Part shown: positions 37,810 to 48,659 of the stretch, one piece after another
How positions within the stretch are numbered: the stretch's first letter is position 1
Layout: the number at the start of each line of letters is the position of its first letter
DNA from: Colwellia sp.
GTDB taxonomy: Bacteria > Pseudomonadota > Gammaproteobacteria > Enterobacterales > Alteromonadaceae
Direction of reading: 5' to 3'
Assembly (NCBI GenBank): GCA_013215385.1
Contig: JABSOY010000005.1
Location: forward strand, 124,001 to 188,000
DNA: 64,000 nt
The notes under the pieces: model-generated
Database searches by the model: none
What the model was told of the DNA's origin: nothing
Seen by the model: only the letters and a program-made list of their open reading frames with translations
Made by a program: the position numbers and the translations under genes

Positions 37810-38885
37810 TTTGGTTAGGTGAATATTTAACGCAATATTTTAGTTTTTTTAATGTTTTTTCGTACCTAACGTTTAGGGCTATTGTCAGTACATTAACGGC
37901 ATTGATCATCTCACTGTATTTTGGCCCAAAATTAATTCGTTTTTTACAAAATATGCAAATTGGTCAAACAATTAGAGAAGACGGCCCCGAAAGCCACTTA
38001 GTAAAATCCGGAACACCAACCATGGGGGGGATTTTAATTTTAGCCGCTATTGTGGTCAGTGTATTGTTATGGGCTGATTTGAGTAATACCTATGTTTGGG
38101 TGGTACTATTCGTGATCACCAGTTTTGGCTTGATAGGTTTCGTTGATGACTATCGGAAAGTTATTCGCAAAGACTCAAATGGTTTAATCGCCCGTTGGAA
38201 ATATTTTTGGCAAACCGTTGCCGGTCTTGCTACTGCACTCTTTTTATACTGGCTTGCGCAGTCCCCAGAAGAAACTGGCCTACTTATTCCCTTTGTCAAA
38301 GACGTATTACCGCAATTGGGTATATTTTATGTCGTGATGACTTATTTCGTTATTGTCGGCACAAGTAATGCGGTCAACTTAACAGATGGTTTAGACGGAT
38401 TAGCAATTGTACCAACCATTATGGTGGCGGGCGCCTTTGCGATATTTGCTTACATGACCGGCAATGCTAATTTTTCTGCCTATTTAAATATACCTCATAT
38501 AGCCTTAACCAGTGAATTAGTTGTGGTATGTACCGCAATAGTGGGCGCCGGACTTGGCTTTTTGTGGTTTAACACTTATCCGGCACAATTATTTATGGGC
38601 GATGTCGGCTCATTAGCTTTAGGTGCTGCGTTAGGTGTTATAGCTGTGTTGGTACGCCAAGAATTAGTGCTATTTATCATGGGTGGCGTCTTCGTGATGG
38701 AAACCGTATCTGTCATTCTGCAAGTGGGGTCATATAAGTTGCGTGGCCAACGAATTTTTAGAATGGCACCTATTCATCACCATTATGAATTAAAAGGCTG
38801 GCCTGAGCCGAGAGTGATCGTTCGTTTTTGGATAATATCATTCGTTTTAGTGTTAATGGGTTTAGCAACATTAAAACTTCGTTAA
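37803..38885 (+). CDS. mraY: Phospho-N-acetylmuramoyl-pentapeptide transferase
   Basis: This 360-residue integral membrane enzyme with about ten membrane segments transfers phospho-MurNAc-pentapeptide to undecaprenyl phosphate, forming lipid I. Diagnostic motifs are [40 protein letters not shown] and [15 protein letters not shown]. Length equals that of E. coli MraY (360). Confidence 0.97.
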   Translation: MLVWLGEYLTQYFSFFNVFSYLTFRAIVSTLTALIISLYFGPKLIRFLQNMQIGQTIREDGPESHLVKSGTPTMGGILILAAIVVSVLLWADLSNTYVWVVLFVITSFGLIGFVDDYRKVIRKDSNGLIARWKYFWQTVAGLATALFLYWLAQSPEETGLLIPFVKDVLPQLGIFYVVMTYFVIVGTSNAVNLTDGLDGLAIVPTIMVAGAFAIFAYMTGNANFSAYLNIPHIALTSELVVVCTAIVGAGLGFLWFNTYPAQLFMGDVGSLALGAALGVIAVLVRQELVLFIMGGVFVMETVSVILQVGSYKLRGQRIFRMAPIHHHYELKGWPEPRVIVRFWIISFVLVLMGLATLKLR

Positions 38886-38927
38886 GCCTAAGCAACAGAA
38901 ATTGTATATAGGAATAAGCAAGATAAA

Positions 38928-40334
38928 ATGACAAAGCAAAGCACACAAGCTCCGCTAGCAATAGCGCAGTTAACAGCCAAAAAAATAGTTGTCCTCGGTG
39001 CAGGGTTAACTGGGCTGTCTTGTGTTCGTTACTTGATCAAAAATGGCTTGGCCTGTGCAGTTAATGACAGCAGAAGTAATGCGATATTGGTGGAGTCTTT
39101 TGAAAATGAATTCCCTGATACAGCATTGGTATTAGGTGATTGGGATAAAGCCCTTATTAACTCAGCTGACATCTTGTTAGTTAGCCCTGGTATTGATACT
39201 AGCATTAGCGACATTGCTAACCAGATAAACCAACACTGTATTGTTGCCGGAGATGTTGAGCTTTATTGTCAAAACCATAACACACCAATATTGGCTGTTA
39301 CGGGTTCTAATGGCAAGTCGACAGTGGTTTCATTACTGGCTTTTATCGGAGAGCAATTAGGCAAACGTGTTGAGTTAGGTGGTAATATTGGTGTGCCAGT
39401 ACTAGAGCAGAGTGAAAAAGAACTCGATTGTTTAGTGCTAGAGCTCTCTAGCTTCCAACTAGAAACGCTACAAAGCATGAACGCTATTGCGGCAACTGTT
39501 TTAAATGTCAGTGATGATCATCTCGATCGTCATAAAACATTAGAAAATTATGCGAAGATAAAACAAAATATTTATCCGCAATGCCAAACAGCGGTTATTA
39601 ATCGTGAGGATACTTATACGACGGCAAGTTCTCATGAAAATATTATTTCTTTTGGTAGTGGTTCGGCTAAAGAAGGTAGCTTTGGCTTAGAAACTATAGC
39701 AGGCAAAGTACAACTGATGTTTGGTTCAACTTCGCTTATTGGTGTGAATGAGTTACCAATAGCAGGTTTACATAATGCGATGAATTGCTTAGCTGCTCTA
39801 GCGTTAGGTTACAGTGCCGGTTGGTCTTTAACTGGAATGTTAGATCATTTAGTTAACTTTAACGGCTTACCGCATCGCTGCCAGTTAGTCTCCCAATATA
39901 ATGATGTGCAATGGATTAACGACTCTAAAGCAACAAATGTTGGCGCGACATTAGCTGCAATAGCTGGATTATCTGCAACTATATCACCTGAAAATAATCT
40001 CTATTTAATTGCCGGCGGTGATGGTAAAGGGGCTGATTTCTTGCCATTACAGTCAGTGATAGCCAAACATGTTGCTAAAGTTTATACCTTAGGTAAAGAC
40101 GGGGATAAAATTGCTAGTCTGGTAAACAACCCTATCCAAGTTCACTCGATTGAAGCCGCCGTTTGTCATGTTAGTAAATCTGCACAAGCAGGTGATGTCG
40201 TTCTATTGTCTCCTGCTTGTGCAAGTATTGATATGTTCAAGAATTTTGCTGAGCGCGGTAAGGTATTTATTGACGCGGTAAAATCTATTCAGCATGGACA
40301 ATGCATAGAAGCAATAAAAGGGAGGAACGTATGA
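38928..40334 (+). CDS. murD: UDP-N-acetylmuramoyl-L-alanine--D-glutamate ligase
   Basis: This 468-residue ligase adds D-glutamate to UDP-MurNAc-L-Ala. An N-terminal Rossmann-like UDP-binding part (KIVVLGAGLTGLSCVRYL), the P-loop VTGSNGKSTVVSL near residue 125, LELSSFQLET and INDSKATNVGATLAAI are visible. It starts 42 bases after mraY and overlaps ftsW by four bases (ATGA). Confidence 0.95.
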   Translation: MTKQSTQAPLAIAQLTAKKIVVLGAGLTGLSCVRYLIKNGLACAVNDSRSNAILVESFENEFPDTALVLGDWDKALINSADILLVSPGIDTSISDIANQINQHCIVAGDVELYCQNHNTPILAVTGSNGKSTVVSLLAFIGEQLGKRVELGGNIGVPVLEQSEKELDCLVLELSSFQLETLQSMNAIAATVLNVSDDHLDRHKTLENYAKIKQNIYPQCQTAVINREDTYTTASSHENIISFGSGSAKEGSFGLETIAGKVQLMFGSTSLIGVNELPIAGLHNAMNCLAALALGYSAGWSLTGMLDHLVNFNGLPHRCQLVSQYNDVQWINDSKATNVGATLAAIAGLSATISPENNLYLIAGGDGKGADFLPLQSVIAKHVAKVYTLGKDGDKIASLVNNPIQVHSIEAAVCHVSKSAQAGDVVLLSPACASIDMFKNFAERGKVFIDAVKSIQHGQCIEAIKGRNV

Positions 40335-41590
40335 GACTCTCTGCGATCGCCCGTCTTGAAACATTAAAAATTCCACAGTGGCTTTCAACCGAACCGAGTC
40401 GAAGTCATGCGACGTTTGACCGAACCTATGTATTACTCGCTATCAGCATGTATATGATAGGCCTTATTATGGTAGCTAGTTCGTCAATGCCAGTTGCTGA
40501 GCGATTATTTAACGATCCGTTTCACTTTGTAGAGCGCCATTTAATTTATATTTGTTTAAGTCTAGGTGTTGCTGTGGTGACTTTGAACATACCGATGAGC
40601 CTTTGGCAAAAGCATAGTGGGCACTTATTGCTTTTGGGTGTTTTTTTATTGGTTGTGGTTTTAATCATTGGCCGGACAGTGAACGGTTCAACTCGCTGGA
40701 TTGTCGTCGGGCCGATAACAATCCAAGCGGCAGAACCAGCAAAATTATTTTTCTTCTGTTATTTATCGGCCTATTTAGTTCGTCGTCGTGAAGAAGTAAT
40801 GGAGAACGTAAAAGGCTTTGCTAAGCCACTCATTGTCTTTGGCGTGCTTGGCGCATTGTTATTAATGCAACCCGATTTGGGCACCATTATTGTGATGTTT
40901 GTAACTACTTTTGGGCTATTATTTTTAGCTGGCGCTAAACTTTGGCAATTTGCTTGTGTATCTGCTGTTGGCATTAGTTTATTATCCGCGCTCGCTTACT
41001 TTTCTCCTTATCGTTGGGCACGCGTAACTGGCTTTTTAGATCCCTGGCAAGATCCCTTTGGTAGTGGTTATCAATTAACACAATCATTAATGGCTTATGG
41101 TCGAGGTGAAATATTAGGCCAAGGCTTAGGTAACAGTATTCAAAAGTTAGAATACTTACCAGAAGCCCACACTGATTTCGTGATGGCTGTAGTTGCAGAA
41201 GAATTTGGTTTTATTGGCGTTAGCGTTATTTTAATACTGAGTATGTCTCTCGTTATCAAGGCGTTATTACTTGGCCGTTCAGCGGTGCAAAAAGAAAAGT
41301 ACTTTGAAGGTTTTTTTGCGTACGCCATAGGTATTTGGATTAGTTTTCAAGCCGCGGTAAACGTTGGTGCCAGCGCAGGTATAGTACCGACAAAAGGTTT
41401 GACTATGCCTTTGTTAAGTTATGGCGGTAGTTCGATGATAATCATGACTATATCAGTGGTTATTTTGATGAGAATTGATCACGAAATGCGCGTACAAAGT
41501 ATTCAAGCAACGAGCAGTAAAAGCTCAAAGAAGAATAAAAAGACATCAAAGAAAATAATCAAAACAATAAATAACGAGGAGGGCGAATAA
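40331..41590 (+). CDS. ftsW: Septal peptidoglycan glycosyltransferase FtsW
   Basis: This SEDS-family protein polymerises septal glycan with FtsI. The start at 40331 (MRLSAIARLE, 419 residues) is chosen because a strong GGGAGGA ribosome binding site lies just upstream and it makes an ATGA overlap with the murD stop; an in-frame ATG at 40301 would lie inside murD with no such site. About ten membrane segments, VNGSTRWI, LMQPDLGT, PEAHTDFVMAVVAEEFG and GLTMPLLSYGGSS are family motifs. The cytoplasmic tail is lysine- and serine-rich. Confidence 0.95.
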   Translation: MRLSAIARLETLKIPQWLSTEPSRSHATFDRTYVLLAISMYMIGLIMVASSSMPVAERLFNDPFHFVERHLIYICLSLGVAVVTLNIPMSLWQKHSGHLLLLGVFLLVVVLIIGRTVNGSTRWIVVGPITIQAAEPAKLFFFCYLSAYLVRRREEVMENVKGFAKPLIVFGVLGALLLMQPDLGTIIVMFVTTFGLLFLAGAKLWQFACVSAVGISLLSALAYFSPYRWARVTGFLDPWQDPFGSGYQLTQSLMAYGRGEILGQGLGNSIQKLEYLPEAHTDFVMAVVAEEFGFIGVSVILILSMSLVIKALLLGRSAVQKEKYFEGFFAYAIGIWISFQAAVNVGASAGIVPTKGLTMPLLSYGGSSMIIMTISVVILMRIDHEMRVQSIQATSSKSSKKNKKTSKKIIKTINNEEGE

Positions 41591-41591
41591 T

Positions 41592-42713
41592 ATGACGAAT
41601 AATTTCAAAACAGTAGATTCTCAAGCGAATAAAAAATCCCCTACGTTATTAGTAATGGCAGGAGGCACAGGTGGTCATATCTTCCCTGGCATTGCTGTCG
41701 CAGAAAAACTTCAAAGTGAAGGTTGGACTATTCATTGGTTAGGTACTGAAAAACGAATGGAAGCGACGATTGTTCCACAGCATGGTTTTGATATTTCATT
41801 TATTAATATTGCTGGAGTACGCAATAAAAGTTTGTTGGAACGACTTAAAACACCGTTTAAATTATTACAGTCAGTTATCCAATCTATTGCAATATTACGA
41901 AAGGTTAAACCCGATGTAGTGCTTGGTATGGGCGGTTATGCGAGTGCACCGGGTGGCTTTGCCGCTTGGTTAATGCGTATCCCTTTAGTTTTACATGAAC
42001 AAAATGCTGTAGCAGGTATGACTAATAGATATCTGGCCAAAATAGCCACGACTGTTTTAAGTGCTTTTCCTAATGCCTTTGCAAAGAATGTTGATTACCA
42101 AGTCGTTGGAAACCCATTGCGTAAAAACATCACAGCACTTAAACCTGTTATTCCTGATCAACCAAGTAACAGCAAAAAAGTATTAGTGATCGGCGGAAGT
42201 TTAGGTGCAAAAATATTAAACGATACGGTGCCACAAGCATTAAAACAAATTCATCTACAAAATATCGATGTCTGGCACCAGACGGGTCAGGATAATCGAA
42301 CATCCGTATTAGCAAGTTATCAGCGGTTTGGCTTATCGGAAGATAAAGTCAAGGTTACCGAATTTATTGAAGATATGGCTGCTGCTTACCAATGGGCTGA
42401 TGTGGTAATTTGTCGCGCAGGGGCGTTAACTGTATCGGAGTTAGCCATGGCGGCTAAGCCTGCTATTTTTGTGCCCTTACCGCATGCGGTTGATGACCAT
42501 CAAACAAAAAATGCGATGTATTTAGTTTCCTGTGGAGCAGCGAAACTATTACCACAAAAAGAATTTAATGGAACAACCTTAGCGCAAATGCTTAATAGCC
42601 TCTTTATTTCTGACAGTGTCGTGCAATCTATGGTGAAAGCCGCACATAATGCTTCCCATGCAGATGCCACAATGCGAGTTGCAGATACCTGTGCAAGGTC
42701 GGTCCAAGAATGA
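41592..42713 (+). CDS. murG: UDP-N-acetylglucosamine--lipid I N-acetylglucosaminyltransferase
   Basis: This 373-residue GT-B glycosyltransferase on the inner face of the membrane converts lipid I to lipid II. Family motifs are [60 protein letters not shown] and [21 protein letters not shown] in the ftsW end serves as ribosome binding site, and the gene overlaps murC by four bases. Confidence 0.96.
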   Translation: MTNNFKTVDSQANKKSPTLLVMAGGTGGHIFPGIAVAEKLQSEGWTIHWLGTEKRMEATIVPQHGFDISFINIAGVRNKSLLERLKTPFKLLQSVIQSIAILRKVKPDVVLGMGGYASAPGGFAAWLMRIPLVLHEQNAVAGMTNRYLAKIATTVLSAFPNAFAKNVDYQVVGNPLRKNITALKPVIPDQPSNSKKVLVIGGSLGAKILNDTVPQALKQIHLQNIDVWHQTGQDNRTSVLASYQRFGLSEDKVKVTEFIEDMAAAYQWADVVICRAGALTVSELAMAAKPAIFVPLPHAVDDHQTKNAMYLVSCGAAKLLPQKEFNGTTLAQMLNSLFISDSVVQSMVKAAHNASHADATMRVADTCARSVQE

Positions 42714-44188
42714 GTAGAAAAATGACAAAAATAACAAACAAGATAGCAAATAACCATGCACTTATTAAAATACCAGAAATGCGTCGGGTAAACCGTATTC
42801 ACTTCGTTGGTATTGGTGGTGCAGGTATGGGCGGTATTGCAGAAGTCTTATTGAATGAAGGCTACGAAATTTCTGGCTCTGACATTGGTGAAAATCAAGT
42901 GGTCAATCGTTTAACGGCATTAGGCGCGAATATTACTATCGGCCATGCAGAAAATAATATCGTTGGCGCGAGTGTAATCGTGGTTTCTACGGCAATTAAT
43001 GCAGACAACCCTGAATTATTACATGCACAGAGATTACGTATTCCAGTGGTTCGTCGAGCTGAAATGTTAGCTGAATTAATGCGCTTTCGCCATGGTGTCG
43101 CCATTGCAGGGACTCATGGTAAAACGACCACCACTAGTTTAATCGCCAGTATTTTTGCTGAAGGAAATTTAGATCCAACTTTCGTCATCGGTGGTTTATT
43201 AAAGAGTGCAGGTACCAATGCACGTCTAGGGTCGAGTCGGTACCTAATAGCAGAAGCTGATGAAAGTGATGCGTCTTTTTTACATTTACAGCCAATGGTC
43301 TCGGTGATTACCAATATCGCTGAAGATCATATGGAAACCTATCAAGGTGACTTTGAAAAACTTAAAGATACCTATATTGAATTTTTACACAATTTACCCT
43401 TTTACGGTTTAGCCGTTGTTTGTATCGATAATGAGGTAGTGCGAGAATTACTACCAAGAATGAGCCGTCAGGTCATTACCTATGGTTTTAGTGATGATGC
43501 TGATGTTCGCGCAATCAACTTCCGTCAACATGGTGCGATCAGTCACTTTACTGTGCAACGTAAAGGATTTGCTGATATAGACATGTCGGTTAATTTACCT
43601 GGGCAACACAATGTTTTAAATGCACTTGCCAGTATCGCAGTTGCGACCGATGAAGGTGTTGAAGATGGTGCGATAGTTAATGCTTTAGCAAAATTTGCGG
43701 GTATAGGTCGACGTTTTGAACAACTTGCTGATTTAACAACTGAACAGGGTGAAATGGTGCTAGTTGATGACTACGGCCATCATCCACGAGAAGTTCAAGC
43801 GACGATTAAAGCCATGCGTAATGGTTGGCCTGAGAAACGATTGGTGATGGTTTTTCAACCACACCGTTTTTCGCGTACTCGTGACTTGTATGAAGATTTT
43901 GTTGATGTGTTATCCGAAGTCGACTGCTTATTTTTACTTGATGTTTATGCAGCTGGAGAAACGCCGATAAACAGTGCAGACAGTAAAAGTTTAGCTCGCA
44001 GTATTCGTCAACGCGGTCAGATTGAACCTGTCTATGTTGGCGATACCGATAAACTTGCACAATTGCTTAATGCACAATTGCAAGATGGTGACATGGTTAT
44101 TACCCAAGGTGCTGGCAACATAGGTGCTATCGCTCGTAACCTGATTAAGAGCCCATTACTAAATTATACAGATAAAGGTGTGAAGTAA
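42710..44188 (+). CDS. murC: UDP-N-acetylmuramate--L-alanine ligase
   Basis: This 492-residue ligase adds L-alanine to UDP-MurNAc, the first amino acid of the stem peptide. It has the N-terminal [17 protein letters not shown], the P-loop [12 protein letters not shown] near residue 137, [14 protein letters not shown] and [10 protein letters not shown]. About 25 hydrophilic residues precede the conserved start, so a later ATG (for example at 42779) is possible, but the ATGA overlap with murG favours 42710. Confidence 0.95.
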   Translation: MSRKMTKITNKIANNHALIKIPEMRRVNRIHFVGIGGAGMGGIAEVLLNEGYEISGSDIGENQVVNRLTALGANITIGHAENNIVGASVIVVSTAINADNPELLHAQRLRIPVVRRAEMLAELMRFRHGVAIAGTHGKTTTTSLIASIFAEGNLDPTFVIGGLLKSAGTNARLGSSRYLIAEADESDASFLHLQPMVSVITNIAEDHMETYQGDFEKLKDTYIEFLHNLPFYGLAVVCIDNEVVRELLPRMSRQVITYGFSDDADVRAINFRQHGAISHFTVQRKGFADIDMSVNLPGQHNVLNALASIAVATDEGVEDGAIVNALAKFAGIGRRFEQLADLTTEQGEMVLVDDYGHHPREVQATIKAMRNGWPEKRLVMVFQPHRFSRTRDLYEDFVDVLSEVDCLFLLDVYAAGETPINSADSKSLARSIRQRGQIEPVYVGDTDKLAQLLNAQLQDGDMVITQGAGNIGAIARNLIKSPLLNYTDKGVK

Positions 44189-45117
44189 TGTCTGCTCTTA
44201 ATGAACAAAAAATTGCGGTTCTATATGGCGGCGACTCTGCCGAGCGCGAAGTTTCGTTAAGTTCGGGGCAGGGAGTAGCAAACGGTTTGCGTCAAGCCGG
44301 TTTTACCGTTGAGTTAATCGATACTAAAGGTTTTTGCCTAACAGATTTAGTTAAACGAAATATTGATCTTGTTTTCATTGCATTGCATGGCCGGGGTGGT
44401 GAAGACGGCTGTGTCCAGGGCGCTCTACAATATATGGGCATACCCTATACAGGATCCGATGTTTTAGGTTCTGCGCTATCGATGGATAAAATACGCAGTA
44501 AGCAGATTTTTCAAGCACAGGGCTTACCTACTGCTCCTTTTGCAGTTGTAGAAAAAAGTAAATATCAGTCCAGTGAAGCGCAATATATATTGCAGTCATT
44601 AGGTGGCAAGGTCATGGTCAAGCCAGCTAATGAAGGTTCAAGTATTGGCATGGCAATAGCAGAAAATTCTGAAGAGTTACATCTTGCACTAATGAGTGCT
44701 TTTGCTTACGACCAGCAAATATTAGTAGAAGCATGGATTAACGGCCCTGAATATACAGTCGCGATATTAGGTGATGAAGCCTTACCTGTTATTCATATGG
44801 AAACACCACGTGAGTTTTATGACTATGAAGCGAAGTACCAGTCAACGACTACTCAATATCATTGCCCATCAGGCTTAGCGGAGCAAGATGAAAAAGAACT
44901 AAAATCTTTGGCACTTAAAGCCTTTAAAGCAACCGGAGCAAAAGGTTGGGGACGTGTCGATATGATGAAAGATAATGATGATAACTGGCAATTACTCGAA
45001 GTTAATACGGTGCCAGGTATGACAGAAACATCACTTGTACCCAAGTCAGCGAAAGTATACGGCTTAACATTTAGTGAACTAGTAACCCGCATTGTTGAAA
45101 TAAGCACAGAGAAATAA
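44188..45117 (+). CDS. ddl: D-alanine--D-alanine ligase
   Basis: This 309-residue ATP-grasp enzyme makes the D-Ala-D-Ala used by MurF. Visible features are [32 protein letters not shown], the GSSIGM loop and the metal-binding end ARV-type segment GWGRVDMM with [20 protein letters not shown]. It overlaps the murC stop by one base (TAATG). Position and length fit the DdlB type. Confidence 0.95.
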   Translation: MSALNEQKIAVLYGGDSAEREVSLSSGQGVANGLRQAGFTVELIDTKGFCLTDLVKRNIDLVFIALHGRGGEDGCVQGALQYMGIPYTGSDVLGSALSMDKIRSKQIFQAQGLPTAPFAVVEKSKYQSSEAQYILQSLGGKVMVKPANEGSSIGMAIAENSEELHLALMSAFAYDQQILVEAWINGPEYTVAILGDEALPVIHMETPREFYDYEAKYQSTTTQYHCPSGLAEQDEKELKSLALKAFKATGAKGWGRVDMMKDNDDNWQLLEVNTVPGMTETSLVPKSAKVYGLTFSELVTRIVEISTEK

Positions 45118-45127
45118 TCATAAAATA

Positions 45128-45916
45128 ATGAAAATTAGCGAAACACCATTGCTGGCAAATGAAAATATGGCAGAACAAACAGAAAAGATGCATTGGTCGT
45201 TTTGGCTAGGTGTGACATTTTTTGTCTTGGTGATTATTGCTATATTTTCATTTAGCTGGTTTTTGAATAAAAAAATGTCATCAGAAGAGTCTTCTCCGGT
45301 GACTTCTATCGTGATTGGCGGTGAAATGCCATTCACTATTAGAGCGGATATTGAATCTGCGATTGATGAGATTAATTTAGGTAATTTTTTTAATGTTGAT
45401 GTAAATGATGTCCAAGCAAAGGTAGCAGAATTACCTTGGGTATACTCAGTTTCGGTACGAAAGAAATGGCCGAACGAATTGAAAATTTATGTAGTGGATC
45501 AAACCCCTATTGCGTTATGGAATGGTGATTTTCTGATAAACCAGTATGGTAAGGCGTTTCAGGCTAATACACAGAGATTGACATATGCATTGCCCGCATT
45601 TTATGGGCCAGAAGGTAGTGAAAATATTGCCCTCGATAACTTTATTGATCTGAGTAAACTACTGAACTTCAGTAATTTATCAATAGATGAATTGGTGTTA
45701 TCAGAGCGTCACTCATGGCATTTAACCTTAAATGACGGCGTAATGTTGAATTTAGGCCGAGAGAATAAAATTGAAAGGGTACAGCGTTTTATGGACGTTT
45801 ATCCACAAATAATAAAAGCAAAAAAAGAAAATCAACAAATAGATTATGTTGATTTACGCTACGATACTGGACTCGCTGTTGGCTGGAAAGTCGCAGAGAA
45901 AAAACAAAGAGCTTAA
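45128..45916 (+). CDS. ftsQ: Cell division protein FtsQ
   Basis: This 262-residue bitopic protein has a short cytoplasmic part, one membrane segment (WLGVTFFVLVIIAIFSFSWF, about 28-47), a POTRA domain (about 60-130) and a beta domain. FtsQ recruits FtsB and FtsL and later division proteins to the septum. The segment LPWVYSVSVRKKWPNELKI is characteristic. Ten bases separate it from ddl and four from ftsA. Confidence 0.94.
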   Translation: MKISETPLLANENMAEQTEKMHWSFWLGVTFFVLVIIAIFSFSWFLNKKMSSEESSPVTSIVIGGEMPFTIRADIESAIDEINLGNFFNVDVNDVQAKVAELPWVYSVSVRKKWPNELKIYVVDQTPIALWNGDFLINQYGKAFQANTQRLTYALPAFYGPEGSENIALDNFIDLSKLLNFSNLSIDELVLSERHSWHLTLNDGVMLNLGRENKIERVQRFMDVYPQIIKAKKENQQIDYVDLRYDTGLAVGWKVAEKKQRA

Positions 45917-45920
45917 TGCA

Positions 45921-47156
45921 ATGTCAAAAGTAAATGAAAGAAACCTGGTAGTAGGCTTAGACATAGGAACGTCGAAAATATCGGTCGTGGTTGGCGAAAT
46001 AACGCCAGACAATCAGTTAAGTATTGTTGGTGTCGGTAACCAGCAAGCCCGCGGTATGGATAAAGGTGGTGTTAACGATTTGAATTTAGTTATTCAATCT
46101 ATCCAACGCGCTATAAACGAAGCTGAATTAATGGCTGATTGCCAGATAAGCTCGGTATACTTAGGTATCTCAGGGAAACATATTAGTTGTCAAAATGAAA
46201 ATGGCATGGTGCCAATCAACGATAAAGAAGTTATCCAAGAAGATGTTGATAATGTCATTCATACCGCACGTTCAGTACCTATTTCAGCGGAACGACGTAT
46301 GCTGCACGTTTTGCCACAAGAATTTAGTATTGACTGTCAAGATGGAATTAAAAGCCCTATCGGCATGTCAGGTGTGCGTATGGAAGCAAAAGTTCATATC
46401 GTGACGTGCGCCAATGATATGGCAAAAAATATTGTTAAATGTGTAGAGCGTTGTGATGTTAAAGCCGATCAACTTATTTTCTCTGCGCTAGCATCGAGTT
46501 ACGCTACCTTAACGGATGATGAAAAAGAACTAGGTATTTGTGTCGTTGATATGGGCGCAGGTACCATGGATATCGCAGTATTCACCGGTGGGGCTTTACG
46601 CCATACCGCCGTTATTCCGGTTGCGGGTAACCAAGTAACTAGTGATATTGCAAAAATATTTAGAACACCGATAAGCCATGCCGAGGACATTAAAGTGCAA
46701 TACGCGTGTGCGCTTCGTCAAATGGTAAGCATGGAAGAAAATATTGAAGTGCCTAGTGTTGGTGGTCGACCTGCTCGCTCTATGTCACGTCATACGTTAG
46801 CTGAAGTCGTTGAACCACGCTATCAAGAGCTTTTTGAACTTATCCAAGAAGAGTTACGAGAAGCAGGATTATCCGATCAAATCGCCGCAGGTTATGTATT
46901 AACCGGTGGTACAGCGAAAATGGAAGGTGTAGTTGAGTTTGCTGAAGAAGTCTTTCAAATGCCGGTACGAGTCGCGAAACCGAAAGATGTTAGTGGCTTG
47001 AAAGAATATGTCGATGACCCGACCTATGCAACGGTTGTCGGTTTATTACACTACGGTATGCAAGCCAATGAACAGCAGAGTATTGAAAGTAAAAAAAGCG
47101 AAGGTATTGGAAGTATTACCTCGCGGATATTGGCTTGGTTTAAAGGTGAGTTTTAA
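45921..47156 (+). CDS. ftsA: Cell division protein FtsA
   Basis: This actin-like ATPase anchors FtsZ to the membrane. The start at 45921 (MSKVNERN, 411 residues) is used; a longer frame from 45846 overlaps ftsQ and is not part of the family. The phosphate-binding GLDIGTSKISVVVGE, the 1C domain with CQNENGMVPI, CVVDMGAGTMDIAVF and LTGGTAKMEGV are visible. The C-terminal SRILAWFKGEF is the amphipathic membrane-targeting helix. Confidence 0.96.
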   Translation: MSKVNERNLVVGLDIGTSKISVVVGEITPDNQLSIVGVGNQQARGMDKGGVNDLNLVIQSIQRAINEAELMADCQISSVYLGISGKHISCQNENGMVPINDKEVIQEDVDNVIHTARSVPISAERRMLHVLPQEFSIDCQDGIKSPIGMSGVRMEAKVHIVTCANDMAKNIVKCVERCDVKADQLIFSALASSYATLTDDEKELGICVVDMGAGTMDIAVFTGGALRHTAVIPVAGNQVTSDIAKIFRTPISHAEDIKVQYACALRQMVSMEENIEVPSVGGRPARSMSRHTLAEVVEPRYQELFELIQEELREAGLSDQIAAGYVLTGGTAKMEGVVEFAEEVFQMPVRVAKPKDVSGLKEYVDDPTYATVVGLLHYGMQANEQQSIESKKSEGIGSITSRILAWFKGEF

Positions 47157-47197
47157 ATAATTCATCCAGAGCTATTTGCAAAAATAGAAAAATATAA

Positions 47198-47217
47198 TAA
47201 TTTGCTGCAGCAAATTA
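47198..47217. promoter_or_regulatory. 20-bp perfect palindrome upstream of ftsZ
   Basis: The site reads TAATTTGCTG followed by its exact complement CAGCAAATTA, centred on CTGCAG, 62 bases before the ftsZ start. With no spacer it suits a dimeric DNA-binding protein better than an RNA terminator. No regulator is known to me for it. Confidence 0.6.
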
Positions 47218-47278
47218 ATCGAATAGAAAGTAATCGTTTTGGTGGAACAAAACATAATAAAAATCGGAGAGTATACAA

Positions 47279-48436
47279 ATGTTTGAATTAATGGAAGATC
47301 ACAACGAAGAAGCAATTATCAAAGTTATTGGTGTTGGCGGCGGCGGCGGAAACGCAGTTGAACATATGGTTTGTCAAACCATTGAAGGTGTTGAATTTAT
47401 CACTGCAAATACTGATTCACAAGCACTACGTAATTCTGCGGCTAACGTAACCTTACAATTAGGTGCTGACGTAACAAAAGGCTTAGGTGCTGGCGCAAAT
47501 CCTGAAATTGGACGCCGTAGTGCAGAAGAGGATCGTGAAACGATCAAAGAAACCTTACAAGGTGCCGATATGGTCTTCATTGCTGCAGGTATGGGCGGAG
47601 GTACAGGTACCGGCGCAGCACCAGTAGTCGCTGATATTGCCCGTGAAATGGGTATCTTGACCGTTGCTGTAGTAACTAAACCTTTCCCATTTGAAGGGAA
47701 AAAGCGTATGAACTATGCCGATCAAGGTATAGAGCTTTTATCAAAAAGTGTAGATTCACTGATTACTATACCAAATGAAAAACTATTAAAAGTGCTCGGT
47801 CCTGGAACTTCATTACTTGATGCCTTTAAAGCAGCAAATAATGTTTTATTAGGTGCGGTGCAAGGAATTGCCGAGTTAATCACTCGTCCAGGTTTAATCA
47901 ACGTCGATTTTGCAGATGTTCGAACGGTAATGTCAGAAATGGGTACTGCTATGATGGGATCAGGTATCGCATCAGGCCCAGACCGAGCTGAAGAAGCTGC
48001 CGAAGCGGCTATTTCAAGTCCATTACTTGAAGATGTCGATTTAGCGGGTGCACGCGGTATCTTAGTTAATATTACGGCCGGAATGGACATCAGTATTGAT
48101 GAATTTGAAACTGTTGGTAATGCTGTTAAAGCATTCGCATCTGAAAATGCTACGGTTGTGGTTGGTGCAGTCATTGACCCTGAAATGAGCAATGAGTTAC
48201 GCGTAACGGTTGTTGCAACGGGTATTGGGGCAGAGCGTAAGCCTGATATAACCTTAGTAAACCCAGCACCCGTAATAGAACCTATAGCGGTTGGACAAGA
48301 GTTTATTACTAGCCCACAAGCAGAAATAAATTCAGCGCCAATTACAATGCAGGATAGTAATGCCCAAGTACAAACCGCAGCGGATATTGAAAACTATTTA
48401 GATATTCCTGCATTTTTACGCAAACAAGCTGATTAA
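47279..48436 (+). CDS. ftsZ: Cell division protein FtsZ
   Basis: This 385-residue tubulin-like GTPase forms the Z ring. It has the glycine-rich [12 protein letters not shown] near residue 18, the tubulin signature [16 protein letters not shown] near 106, and the T7-loop [15 protein letters not shown] with the catalytic aspartates near 209. The C-terminal peptide [13 protein letters not shown] is the conserved binding site for FtsA and ZipA. GGAGA lies just before the start. The 122-base gap after ftsA is the largest in the cluster before lpxC and may hold a promoter. Confidence 0.98.
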   Translation: MFELMEDHNEEAIIKVIGVGGGGGNAVEHMVCQTIEGVEFITANTDSQALRNSAANVTLQLGADVTKGLGAGANPEIGRRSAEEDRETIKETLQGADMVFIAAGMGGGTGTGAAPVVADIAREMGILTVAVVTKPFPFEGKKRMNYADQGIELLSKSVDSLITIPNEKLLKVLGPGTSLLDAFKAANNVLLGAVQGIAELITRPGLINVDFADVRTVMSEMGTAMMGSGIASGPDRAEEAAEAAISSPLLEDVDLAGARGILVNITAGMDISIDEFETVGNAVKAFASENATVVVGAVIDPEMSNELRVTVVATGIGAERKPDITLVNPAPVIEPIAVGQEFITSPQAEINSAPITMQDSNAQVQTAADIENYLDIPAFLRKQAD

Positions 48437-48570
48437 TAATAATTAGTTAAGCAGTAATTGAATGATAATATTGAACTTTCGGGTCTATTGTTATTCAAAC
48501 TAACTTGTTATTGGAATAGTACTGGTTGAACAGTCCTGTTTAAAATAAAGCGTAGCTAAAAGCTGATATT

Positions 48571-48599
48571 TTGATTTTGTTAAGTTTTTTTGCTATATT
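48571..48599 (+). promoter_or_regulatory. Probable sigma-70 promoter of lpxC
   Basis: TTGATT and TATATT are separated by 17 bases. Transcription would begin near 48607, where CCGTC/GACGG (48606-48610 with 48618-48622) could form a small leader hairpin. Confidence 0.6.
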
Positions 48600-48659
48600 A
48601 TGCGCCCGTCAAAATTCGACGGTGCATTTAAAAGTAAGTAAAAGCTTAATAAGGCATTT

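Noticed and set aside
45846-45920. Longer ftsA start inside ftsQ
   Set aside because: FtsA proteins begin just before the GLDIGTSK motif; the ATG at 45921 fits the family and the gap after ftsQ.
47722-48192. 156-codon open frame opposite ftsZ
   Set aside because: It is the mirror of a conserved gene and has the Ser/Ala/Pro-rich composition typical of antisense shadows.
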